The notes under the pieces: model-generated
What the model saw: only the letters and a program-made list of their open reading frames with translations
What the model was told of the DNA's origin: nothing
The model's database searches: none
Position numbers and translations under genes: made by a program
Shown: positions 1-9,284 of the stretch, piece after piece
How positions within the stretch are numbered: position 1 is the stretch's first letter
Layout of the letters: each line of letters begins with the position of its first letter
NCBI RefSeq assembly: GCF_008831285.2
Contig: NC_045139.1
Coordinates: forward strand, 14,428,354-14,492,353
Length of the DNA: 64,000 nucleotides
Origin: Nymphaea colorata
Lineage: Eukaryota; Streptophyta; Magnoliopsida; Nymphaeales; Nymphaeaceae
Reading direction: 5' to 3'

Positions 1-1277
1 ACCTCTTGTGTGCAGAGAACATCTGCTCAGATTTATCATACGATCCTGAATTGCTTATCCTGCTCTTTGAAATGACCATGCCCTCGCCAATATCCATCTC
101 AACAATTTTTATGTTCTCATCTGGACTTCTGTCCATATCCTATATGAACAAAGTACAAAATGGCAAATCAGTTGCTAATTCATCATCAAGCTCCATAATA
201 GATTATTGGCTTTTTAACCCTAAAACTTGCTCTGTTTTTGTAAATTCAGCAAATTCCATAGGTGTGTTAAATCAATTTGCGCATTGATACATTCTGCTAT
301 TAGGATGTTGACATACTCAGGAACAACAAATTTTGCACATTTAACAAGGTAGAAGACCGTCAAATCAAGGCGGGCTGCTTCGGGAACAGGGCTTACATAA
401 GAATGTCTATATCGGTGGTGGTGTTCATGAGTTGATCGCCTGTGAGTAGACAGCCTCTGAGAAGAAGGTGGTGATTCATCAACATTTCTAATTCTCTGAG
501 CCCGAGCTCTAGCCTGCACGGTTACGAGCGCCTGCATACACCTGAGAGTCGCTGCTGCCTGTTTCCTCACTAGGTGACCTCTCACTAATGCCTGCAACCT
601 CACCAAACCTTTTAGTGCTCTCAAGGCCTTCTTTGCCTGCATGGAACACAGGGTTGAGGGGAGTCACTAATTTTGACAAAGGGAGAGAGAGGCGCGGGGA
701 GAAATGTTAGGATTTGCTACTCTCAAACCTATTAACAAATTAAATTGATTGAGAGAAAGAGATGCATGGAGAGGTAAGAGGAGTGGCTAATTTGTATCTG
801 TTAACAAGAAAATGAGTTGTGAGATGGGAGGGGGTCGGTAACCAGATGAGCACGAAAAGCCGACTGGATCTTGATGGCAGCGGCTTCTTCAGCAGCAGTT
901 GGCCTGCGGGGACTGGCAGTCAGTCTGATGACAGCAGCGGCAGCTTGAGCAGCAGCTATGGCGGCATCAGCAGCCGCAGCGGTGGCGGCAGCGACGGCAA
1001 TAGCATGTTTCCGTTGCTCACTTTCAGATTCGCAGACGGATATGATAGAACCGGATGTGGTAGTATTGGCAGCAGCGGCAGCAATCGAATCTGCAGAATT
1101 CGAATCCTTGTGAGTAGATCTCCTGAAGCTCCATCTGCGCTTCTCTTTTGGAGGCTGACTTGCTGCGGAGGTGGATTGATTCTCAGCCAGAGAGAGACCT
1201 TGGCTCTCCTTGTCCTTCTCTTTCTCCTTCTTGCCGCTGCCCAAGAAGCTTCTCAGCCATTTACTGGTCCTCCCCAT
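1..1277 (-). CDS. IQD: IQD family calmodulin-binding protein, 5' part (runs off left edge)
   Basis: Three exons read on the minus strand: 1277-843, 636-397 and 139-1 (continues beyond the window). Both introns are phase 0 GT-AG, and the visible product is 271 residues. It begins [17 protein letters not shown], a basic N-terminus typical of IQD proteins. Residues about 80-120 are a long Ala-rich stretch. The IQ67 domain starts near residue 133 ([14 protein letters not shown]) and continues in exon 2 ([20 protein letters not shown]) with the repeated IQ and hydrophobic calmodulin-binding motifs. The phase-0 intron inside IQ67 is a hallmark of the family. Exon 3 carries [17 protein letters not shown], a conserved segment after IQ67. 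IQD proteins bind calmodulin and often microtubules or the plasma membrane; that role here is inferred from the family. The start gives the only full-length N-terminus. It resembles the IQD22-25 group, but I cannot assign the member. Confidence 0.93.
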
Positions 1278-2270
1278 TACTGCTGCTACATGAAACTAAA
1301 GAAGACTGAAGGGTATTTTGTATGAGGGGCAGCAGCCATTGCGGGGGATAGACAGAACAGAAGAATCAACAAGCTGGCTGCGTAGACATGCTAGAGAAGA
1401 CTCTCTCTCTCTATTTTAATAATACCGTATCCATCCCCTCACTGTCTAAAACCATCTGGCTGCCTGCTCCCATTATATGCCCTTCATGTTTATGTGCTGC
1501 AGTCTTCCTTATTGGCGTTGGTTTGACTCTAATGTTGAAGGCGACGCTTCCTTCCTTTTTCGATTTTCTTTTATCTCTTATAATATGTGGCAGCCTATTT
1601 TATTGAGAGAGAGAGAGAGCCCACCAGCCAGTGTTCAGAGCACAAGAAGTTATGGTTTGAACTGTTGATGACTTAAGGATCACTCTCATCTTTCTCAAAG
1701 CTGACCAAATTGCCCGCACTTCATTGTCCTTAAGTTGGTTCTGCTAAGACAATTCTGTAGTTCCTGCAAGTTGGGTCCCTTGTGAAGTTAAGGCAGACTG
1801 TTCAGCGTTCCCCCTTGACCTTTCTCTCTCACACACACTCAGTTCCATGAGTTCTCAGAGGTAGCTCTTTTCTGGTATTCTTGGGAAGGGAGGGGCTGTG
1901 TGCTGGTAACTTGGTGTCCCTCCCATCACCAATTAAGAGACAAACTGGAGTCGTTGTCAAGTAAAGCAACAGGTCAGAAGCCATGTGAGATGGCGAGGTC
2001 GGTTTCCACACATGCTTACAGGTGGGGATTCCCTCCCTGCTGCAGAAGCCATTATTTGGTATTTAATATTCCCATCAAACTTCTTCTGCACCGATTGAGT
2101 TTCCTTGGGTCTCAGTCTCCAAATCTGGTATTCCAACGCTACCAACTCCCCTTCATTTCCAATAAAAGTTATCATCTTATATATGTGTGTCTCTTTGTGT
2201 GAGCCGGTGTGTGTGTTTGAAGAAAGAGAGAAAGAGAGCGTGCGTGTATGTGTGTGATGGGGTGGGGGTG
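1278..2270. other. 5' flank of the IQD gene; simple repeats, no other gene
   Basis: This lies upstream of the IQD start. It contains a CT run near 1400-1411, a GA run near 1604-1618 and a GT/GA-rich patch from about 2190 to 2270. Plant GA/CT tracts are common in 5' UTRs and core promoters, so 1278-1420 probably includes the 5' UTR and proximal promoter of the minus-strand gene. I see no convincing TATA box. Open frames here have no recognisable domain. Confidence 0.5.
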
Positions 2271-2310
2271 AGAGAGATAATTTAATTGTTGCTTAGTATT
2301 TAGTGTATGT

Positions 2311-2354
<44 letters not shown>

Positions 2355-2430
2355 TAATTTTTGCTGAATTTTTAATGCATGTGAAGAGAGAGACAGCGAT
2401 AATCTAATTGTTGCTTAGTTTTTAGTTAGG
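2271..2430. repeat. Three imperfect copies of a ~40-bp unit around a (GA)19 tract
   Basis: The motif AATTTAATTGTTGCTTAGT followed by a TTTAGTG-like tail and TGTGAAGAGAG occurs from about 2278, about 2350 and about 2400, with some divergence. An uninterrupted GA dinucleotide run at 2313-2350 sits between copies 1 and 2. This looks like a minisatellite whose unit boundary, GA-rich, has expanded as a microsatellite. Confidence 0.75.
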
Positions 2431-4850
2431 TTCTTTTCAAGTGGGCCATTTTTGAAATCCAGTTTAATGGAAAGTTGGGTTGGCATTCACATGCATCCTC
2501 CGCCTTGCTTTCTACTGTAGCTATATGCTGGTTGCAGGGAAGCAGCAGTATTTCTATATTCAGCCATCTGTACACAATTTTTTTCTTTTTCTTTTTTCTT
2601 AGAATATCTTTCCATGGCCGAGCTTGCTCATGGGTTCCGCTTCCTGGGGCTAAAAAGGATGAGCCACGCCAAATTTTTTTTACAGCAGAAACGTGATCAT
2701 TGGGTTTCCACAAGCTCAAGAAAATCATGATCACTGAAGAACATGATCAGCACAGATCCCAACTTCAGTCAAGAGCAATCTTGACCAAGATTAGTTTCAT
2801 GGGCTCGATAAGCGCCCAGATCGGGGCACATTAGGCGCAGGTGAATCGGATTCGAGACAGCTAAGTACATAAGAAGGCAGGTTGCATTAATTTGTAAGCT
2901 GGATAATACAACAGCTTAATTTTTTGTGGTATCCACATGCAAGATTCAAGCTGTTGCGCTTCGAAAATTATTGAAATCCTTAGTCTCATGATCTTCATTA
3001 GACATAAAAGAAGGTGATCTTGTACTTTTTTCTAAATAAAAATATAATGTGCCTGACTAATAGGTCTCTGGGTTGAGTCAATTAGGATACAACTAAATCC
3101 ACCACATATTTGCAGGCCTAGATATAACCAGGTGGCAGCGACTCCCCCTTCTCTCTTCCATGTTTCTCTCCTTGGTGGGACTACGAAGTTATGTCTGTTC
3201 ACTGGCACATGGCAATAACCATGGTGTTGAATATCGGAAAATAATCCAAGAAAAATTCAGATGCCTTACGCTTCTCATAGAATTGCAACTCGAATTCTTT
3301 CTATGCGGATTCGTTCAATGAACTTGCTTGGTGAGAGAGCCTTTTCATGATCCCTCTCTCTTACACAGAAAAACTTGATAGAACCCAAGCATCCCACAAC
3401 AACCAAGTATTCAGTCCTCTAGATGTGTCTGAGATTAACATATTCTATTAACCTTCTACCTGAAACGATCTTGCCAAACAGGAAAAAAAAGGCGATGAAG
3501 TGATGTCAACCTAACTAAATTGTGCAACCAATATCGAACGATCCACAGTAAGTCCATCTACAGAGTTCAGTTTACGAGTCAAGTCTCCGTAATGATCACA
3601 TCTTGGAAGAAAAGGCGCAAAGCCCATGTTCGATTCCATTGTTTACATCATAAGAGCACTATTTCCACAGAGTCAGAACTGCTCAAGAACAGGAAAGAGG
3701 AGAATATGTAAGGTTTGTGAGTGTCAGAGGGTGAGAAGTTCAAGGAACCACTCTGGCTGCAAATGCCTTGATATTTTAGAGAACTTTCACTCAGTGATTA
3801 CTTAATTATTTCCTTCTTTGGGCCATAATGGGAGATCCATGTGAAGGAGAAAAGGACGAGAGGGGAGAGGCGTCATCTGCAGCAAGGCATCTACTGCTTT
3901 GAATGACATCAAACGCTTTGTTGTTATGCTCTTTTTCACTTTATTCTCTTTCTTGTCGCTCTGATCAATCACATTAGGTTCGTCAGTTTTTTAAAATGCA
4001 GCCTGAGGCTTACATCATGTGACCAACCAACCGAGACAACTCTTTTGTCTCTCTCTTCATATATATGTATATATATATATACAAGACAACTCTCCCGCGC
4101 ACATATACACTAGATACTATAGTTTTTATTAGCTATCAAGAAAGTGAATATGATAGGATCGTGGCTACCATGATAAAGAAAAATAAAGATGATGCATCGA
4201 TCATCTTTGAAATGAACGACAATAAACAAATACGTGCCCTTCCTTGATGTGTATGATCGGCAATCAATCGAGCTTGGCCAGGGAACTGTCCAAATGATAC
4301 GCAGTAACTATGACTAAGAAAATCATTAGAGTTAATGGGTATGGTATTTTGGGTCATAAAAAGGCTGCCCACTAAATCAAAAGAACGTGTTCTTGGGGAA
4401 TGATGCCGCAGTTGTTTCTGCTTCCGCGGTAATGGCGGATACAGCTTCCAATGTACTTTGCAACTGTACCGCATTAAGCTCTAGCCCTTCCTTGATGTGC
4501 CGTGTAACTCCCTTTGCAATAACCATGTTTCACCTAATTTCGCCAGCTTTTATGAACCTTTTTCCCATATTTTTAAACCTATAGTTATATTTAAGAGGGA
4601 ATATTTGGTACTGCCACCATTAAGACATATCCACCAGAATCCACTGTTTTTTATACTTTTCTCAACTTCAAATCCAATGCATGTCATACCATCCATCAAT
4701 AATGCCTTCAAGCACATCTAAAATTGTAGAATGAACGAATTACAATATAAAATGAATTTGCAAGGGGTTCCAACGCCAATTTGATACAAATGGTGAGCCT
4801 TTTTTTCTTTAAGAAAACTCAATGTTCATCTATATATATCAAGGAGTATT
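2431..4850. other. Non-coding stretch; nothing recognisable
   Basis: There are no splice-consistent coding exons or conserved domains on either strand. Frames of 60-112 codons are AT-rich and lack similarity to any family I recognise. The stretch contains a T/C-rich run near 2577-2600 and a short TA run near 4062-4081. Confidence 0.55.
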
Positions 4851-4851
4851 G

Positions 4852-5000
4852 GAAAGTATAAGTCATGAATCATGTTATTGGTTCACTAGCAAGAAAAGCA
4901 GATCTGAAAGAGTCATTCATACATCATAATTTTGGAGGGCGCAATCTGAAAGTGGAAGTCATGAATCGATTTATTGGTTCACTAGCAAGTTAAGGCAGAT
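4852..5000. repeat. Direct duplication, period 96 bp
   Basis: A segment beginning AGTCATGAATC and containing TTATTGGTTCACTAGCAAG, then a GCAGAT end, occurs at about 4861 and again at about 4957. The copies are about 45 bp long, nearly identical and in the same orientation. The intervening sequence is not obviously duplicated. Confidence 0.8.
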
Positions 5001-5498
5001 GACTCCATTTTCTTCTTTAACTGACAGGAGGACCCAATTTATGTTGCTTGCTGAAGAGAAATTTGGACCATCTCTGCAATCTGAGTTCTTTATGGACACT
5101 GGGTCCGGTAGATTCTTTAATTTGGTTCTCTCCCTTAACTTTTTCTGCTCTTTCATTTTTCTTTTTGTTCATGGTGAGGAGTTAGGCAGGGCCCTTTTGG
5201 AAAGTGTGATTCACACAAAATGTCTCATGGCATGGATGAGTGGCGTGCTATGTACTCTAACGTTGCCTTCGCCAACACAAATAAGCAGTTTCTTTTCACA
5301 TGGACACGTCAAAATTTTTCCTCTCTGCTCGGCAACACCGACACGATAAGCGGACACACATGTGACAAGTTGAGAGCGCAGAAGAGAACATTTTCTTTCT
5401 CACTAATTCTATTGTGCATCTAATTAAACACCAAGCCCTTGTTTTAAGATATACATACATGATAAATGAGATCGTAAACGTGAAGAAGAACTCCTATC

Positions 5499-5554
5499 AG
5501 TCCCAACTGAGTAGAGAATGTCTATGAGTCCCAACTGAGTAGAGAATGTCTATA
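5499..5554. repeat. Tandem duplication, two 28-bp copies
   Basis: AGTCCCAACTGAGTAGAGAA plus ATGTCTAT is present at 5499 and again at 5527, head to tail and essentially identical. The near-perfect identity suggests a recent slippage or duplication event. It is followed directly by GGGGCCGTTTGATGG, a sequence typical of MITE ends. Confidence 0.9.
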
Positions 5555-5880
5555 AGGGGCCGTTTGATGGTCTGGAAATATATTTCTAGAAATATAAGAA
5601 ATGAAAAAATGAAATGAGAAAATTCTTTCTGATTCCAACCCAGATGAAATGAAAGAAGAGCCAAAGATTAGAAACCCTTATCCTCGATCTGACCCATTTG
5701 CATTTTTAATGGAAGGGACAGAATATTCCAGCGTACCCATGTGGTTTGTCCCCCTATATATACCCGTTTGAATTGTCATGAATTAATGGCAAATTTTGAT
5801 TTCACCCACAGCATTTGCTACTGATTTTTAGTTGTGTTCGAAATAATTAGAAAAAAAAAAAACTTTTGAAATTATTTTTA

Positions 5881-5930
5881 TCTCCCGCCTTTTCGAAATA
5901 GAAAGAGCGCGCTCGCGCGTGGCGGGAAAG
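5881..5930. promoter_or_regulatory. Inverted pair of E2F-like sites around a CG-rich core
   Basis: TCTCCCGCC at 5881-5889 and GGCGGGAAA at 5921-5929 (reverse complement TTTCCCGCC) face each other about 30 bp apart. They are separated by an alternating GCGCGCTCGCGCG block (5907-5919). TTTCCCGC matches the plant E2F/DP consensus. The surroundings are AT-rich, so the GC island stands out. It lies about 55 bp upstream of an exon-like open stretch at 5984-6168. Function is inferred only from motif and position. Confidence 0.4.
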
Positions 5931-5983
5931 CATTAGAAAAGAGAAAAAGGGAAATTCTTTTCCTTATCCGCATACTTTTGCAG

Positions 5984-6168
5984 ATCCCTCCCTGTACAGA
6001 TGAGATGAGGAAGAATGGACTAAGGGTGGAGAAACAGCTCATCGCTTGCTTCCCATTAACATCTCAAAGTGGAGCCAGTTGGACAGGACTGACGGCCTCT
6101 GCAACTGAAGTGAAGTTCATGGACAGATTGCCATGTGATCACATCATGAACGTCTTATGGGTGGTCAG
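5984..6168 (+). other. Unassigned exon-like open stretch
   Basis: A 185-base stretch is open in one frame and bounded by a good acceptor (CTTTTGCAG, ending at 5983) and donor (GTCAG then GTATGG, from 6169). The translation contains RVEKQLIACFPL and DRLPCDHIMNVLWVV, neither of which I recognise. Base composition is more balanced than the flanks. No joining exon was found on either side, so this may be an exon of a non-coding or lineage-specific transcript, or chance. It sits just downstream of the E2F-like element. Confidence 0.25.
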
Positions 6169-6354
6169 GTATGGAGTGCCCAATAATTCCATCATCTTCT
6201 TCTTCTTCGTTCTTCAATGCCTTGGACCATTAATTTTCCTTCTCTCTTTCTTGTGGTCCACATCTTAGATCCATTTGCATATGTTTAAAAGGATCTATTT
6301 TCTGCTAAGATATTAATATTCATGTAAGAGAGCCGCTCTAGTGTTTGGCCTCCC

Positions 6355-6500
6355 AAAGAGTCGGATATGCAAAAAATTAGTGTCTAATTAAGAAATTGGA
6401 TCATATTCGGACTTAAGTCGGATTTTTTACTAATTCCCATAGCGAATTCTGATTCAAATTCAGTGCGAAGCTGCATATTGAATCAGAATTTCTTTTATCT
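6355..6500 (+). repeat. Dispersed repeat copy A (related to 26.3 kb)
   Basis: The stretch shares ordered blocks with 26300-26570: AGTCGGATAT, then TCTAATTAAGAAATTGGA, then TAAGTCGGAT, a GATTCA-rich part and GCTGCATATTGAA. The order and orientation are the same at both places, with different spacing, which suggests decayed copies of one interspersed element. No coding capacity is visible. Confidence 0.55.
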
Positions 6501-8426
6501 GGTTTCACTTTCTGCATCCAATCAATTATCAAATACACCCAATTCATTTACACCATTTGAGAATCAAGGAATTTTGCTTGTGATTGCCCATATGGTGCAA
6601 GATGCAAAACTTATTGTCCCGTTTTCTTCATAAAGGGGTAATTTATTTTGTGAAAGGAAAATTTGTTTGTACTTCTCTTTTTCGCTTCCAAAAGAACCAT
6701 GAGCCCCTTGCTCTGAAAATTTTAATTACGACACAAGTTCAACACCATGCTTGTGGTACTGTTGTAAGAAGGGACGGAGCTATTTTTCCATGTGGTGGTA
6801 ATAAAATTACAAGGCTGATGCAAATGAAGAAAGAGTACAAGAATTTAAAAAAAAAAAAAAAATTATATGAGATTTTTTATTATATATATATTTTAACTTG
6901 ATTACAATCAATCGAGTCAGCTAATCTATATTTATACATAGTTTTTTCTTTTAGTTTTATTACAATGGCGTTGCACCTAGTTGGGTTTGAGCTCGGGTCT
7001 TGATGGTCGGGCTGGGCCTGAGCCTGGGCCGGTCCGATACCAAGCTCTAAGTAGCTACACGACATGCTACATAGTTCAATGAAAAGAGTTCCACCATTTG
7101 AGCAACAACACAGTGTTTCATATCACCGAACGCCTTATTTTGAATTGGCATTTTATGGGACCGTTCTCTAAGAAAAGAAAATTTTACATGATCCAAGGCC
7201 ATCGCCTGATCTAGAGACTTGTCGGTAGCGTTGCTTGGAAAGAATGAATTAAGAAAAACTCATATTTAAACGGCTCATAATAAGCCAGCTTCTCCCTTCA
7301 AGGCTTCAACTAAAGAAAAATATTTTTGTCATTAATTTGTGGCATTTTTGTTCTTTTATATTAAAAAAAGTAATATTTTGTGCTGTTAGGCAGTTCTTTG
7401 ACAGTTTCTCTTACAAATTGAAATACTTATTTGTGAATTTTTAAAAGTTGAGCGGTGTTCGCTGCTTTCTATTATTTTTTTTCAAACAAAAATTCGACCA
7501 CTCGTTTATGAATTTTCAATTGATTATTTGTTGATTTTGTTATACAGAGGCGCTTAAGAAGCACCCAGGAAGCTTCTCGCCGTTCTTTTGCAGACACCCA
7601 GTCCTCTTGCGACTTAATCTTTTCAGATATAACGAGAAAGCCATTCCCCGTTTTGGGAACAGATCTTCGCCTTCGAACCCCCCTCTTTTATTTACCAGTG
7701 GACAGAATTGCCACTACCAAGTCATAATACTCCGACATACATCTAGATCTCTTTAGCGGATCTGAACCAACTCCACCATTAAGGTGAGCCGAACAGAAGT
7801 AGTGCTTCCCCGCTGGTTATCAAATCCCAAGTTCATTACAATCCAATAGATCTGAACGAGGATCCATAATATATCCGAATTTTGTATGGCTACGCTTTCG
7901 ACCTGGCTTGAAAGTCCTATTTAAACTTTTCACTAAGACATGAAAAAGAGAACAAATAGCACATAGAAATTTTGGAGTATTAAAGTGACATAATTTTTCC
8001 ACAACGCTAAAAACATACTTAAGTTTTTGCACTCTTAATTTAAGATGCCGAATTAAACCATAAATTATCTCTAACCATGTTAGGTCAATGAATTAAATTG
8101 AATGAAGTACCTTTAATATAAATAAGTTGTATTAGACTTTTTTTAACCGTAGTTATAATATTGTCAAGCATTGTGTAGCTATATCCATACGGGTTTATTT
8201 TCAGTGGGCTTTCTTCTCGGATCCAGTTAAGGTCCGATTGTTGAATCCATATAAGGATAATTACGTAAATTCCCAAACCAGCGTGGTCCTTGCCGAAGTC
8301 CGACGCCATTTATCGATGGATGGCACTTACGTAATAACTTTAAATTCTTGGCCGACCCTCGGCGCTACGGGTTATAACTAATAAGCGACTAATCCGCCGA
8401 ATTTCTCTGCGGCGGCCTTCTCCGCT
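6501..8426. other. Non-coding stretch upstream of the RING gene
   Basis: No gene is recognised. The stretch contains an A run near 6847-6861 followed by AT-rich sequence, and a GC-richer patch at 6965-7065 of GGGCTGGGCC-type words like those at 25.4, 39.4 and 47.3 kb. The last 150 bases before 8426 are the likely promoter and 5' UTR of the RHY1A-like gene; I see no clear TATA box. Confidence 0.45.
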
Positions 8427-8477
8427 TTGAACTCTTCTACGGTTCCCCTTCTCCGACGCGGAAGCAAAATTCCGGCG

Positions 8478-9284
8478 ATGTCCGGGACGCTGCCCGGAGT
8501 GGAGTCCGCTCGCCGGAGAAGAGCAAGCCACCACCACCCGATTCCGCCCAATCCCTCCCCTCGGCCATCGGATCGGAGACTCTACTCGCTCTCTGCTGAT
8601 GCTGACGGTGGATCCTATCTGGACGAGAATGCCCTCCGGGCCAGACGAAGCCTCGAGGGAAAGCTCCGGAACCTCCATCCACCCAAGTGAGCGCGCACTC
8701 TTTCTTCTTTCTTTCCTTACCGCAAGTCCGGCGATTCGCAAATTCGATCAATTTGCGGGACTATTCGTAATTTAGTAATTTCTTGAAATGTGTACCACTT
8801 TTTCATGACAGTCTCAAAGCAGACCTTACCTTACTTTTATGAATTTCCATATACGTGCCCGCACGTTTGCTACAAATTTGCTATTGAACCTCAATAGTAA
8901 CCGTTGGACATTTTATATAAGTGGGACGCAAACGATTGATCTGATTTTCTTTGCAGTAGCAAAGGCAGATGGAATGGAATGTTTAGTTGGGGTCGCGGGG
9001 CCATGTCCGGGTCCGGGTCTACAACAAATAGGAGATCAGAACCCACTGTCACTGTGTGCTCGGCCGCTAATAATGGTTTCTGCCTGACGGCCGTATCGGA
9101 CCGACTCAGCTCGGACAGAGAGGTCTGCCCGGTTTGTTTGGATGTCTTCCACTTGCACCAGACGGTCATGCATCTTCCATGCCTCCACAGATACCACCCG
9201 GAGTGCCTGCGCCCATGGCTGAGCGCTCATTCAGATTGCCCCTACTGTAGAACCCACGTTTCGGTTCGGTCTCTTGTAGGCTGA
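8478..9284 (+). CDS. RHY1A: RING-H2 E3 ubiquitin ligase, RHY1A-like
   Basis: Two exons, 8478-8686 and 8957-9284, are joined by a phase-2 GT-AG intron of 270 bases and give 178 residues. The N-terminus MSGTLPGVESARRRR resembles the start of plant RHY1A-type RING proteins, which decided this start; an in-frame ATG at 8427 would add 17 residues. The RING-H2 domain spans residues about 127-167. It shows CPVC, 14 residues, CLH, RYH, PEC, 10 residues, then CPYC, the C3H2C3 zinc-ligand order with the expected spacing and the W of PWL. The middle (residues 15-120) is basic and low-complexity, and no membrane segment is visible. RING-H2 proteins recruit E2 and transfer ubiquitin to substrates; the substrate here is unknown. 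The protein ends 11 residues after the last cysteine, so the RING is C-terminal. Confidence 0.9.

Noticed and set aside
819-1325. 168-codon plus-strand frame opposite IQD exon 1
   Set aside because: It is the complementary shadow of the Ala/Ser-rich IQD exon.
2570-2605. Polypyrimidine tract plus AG as a splice acceptor
   Set aside because: It has a good acceptor appearance, but the following sequence has no sustained coding frame or donor that fits.
7000-7070. Primer-binding-site-like word (GGTATCGGACC on the minus strand)
   Set aside because: No terminal repeat pair, no CA boundary and no retroelement coding region nearby, so there is no support for a retroelement fossil.
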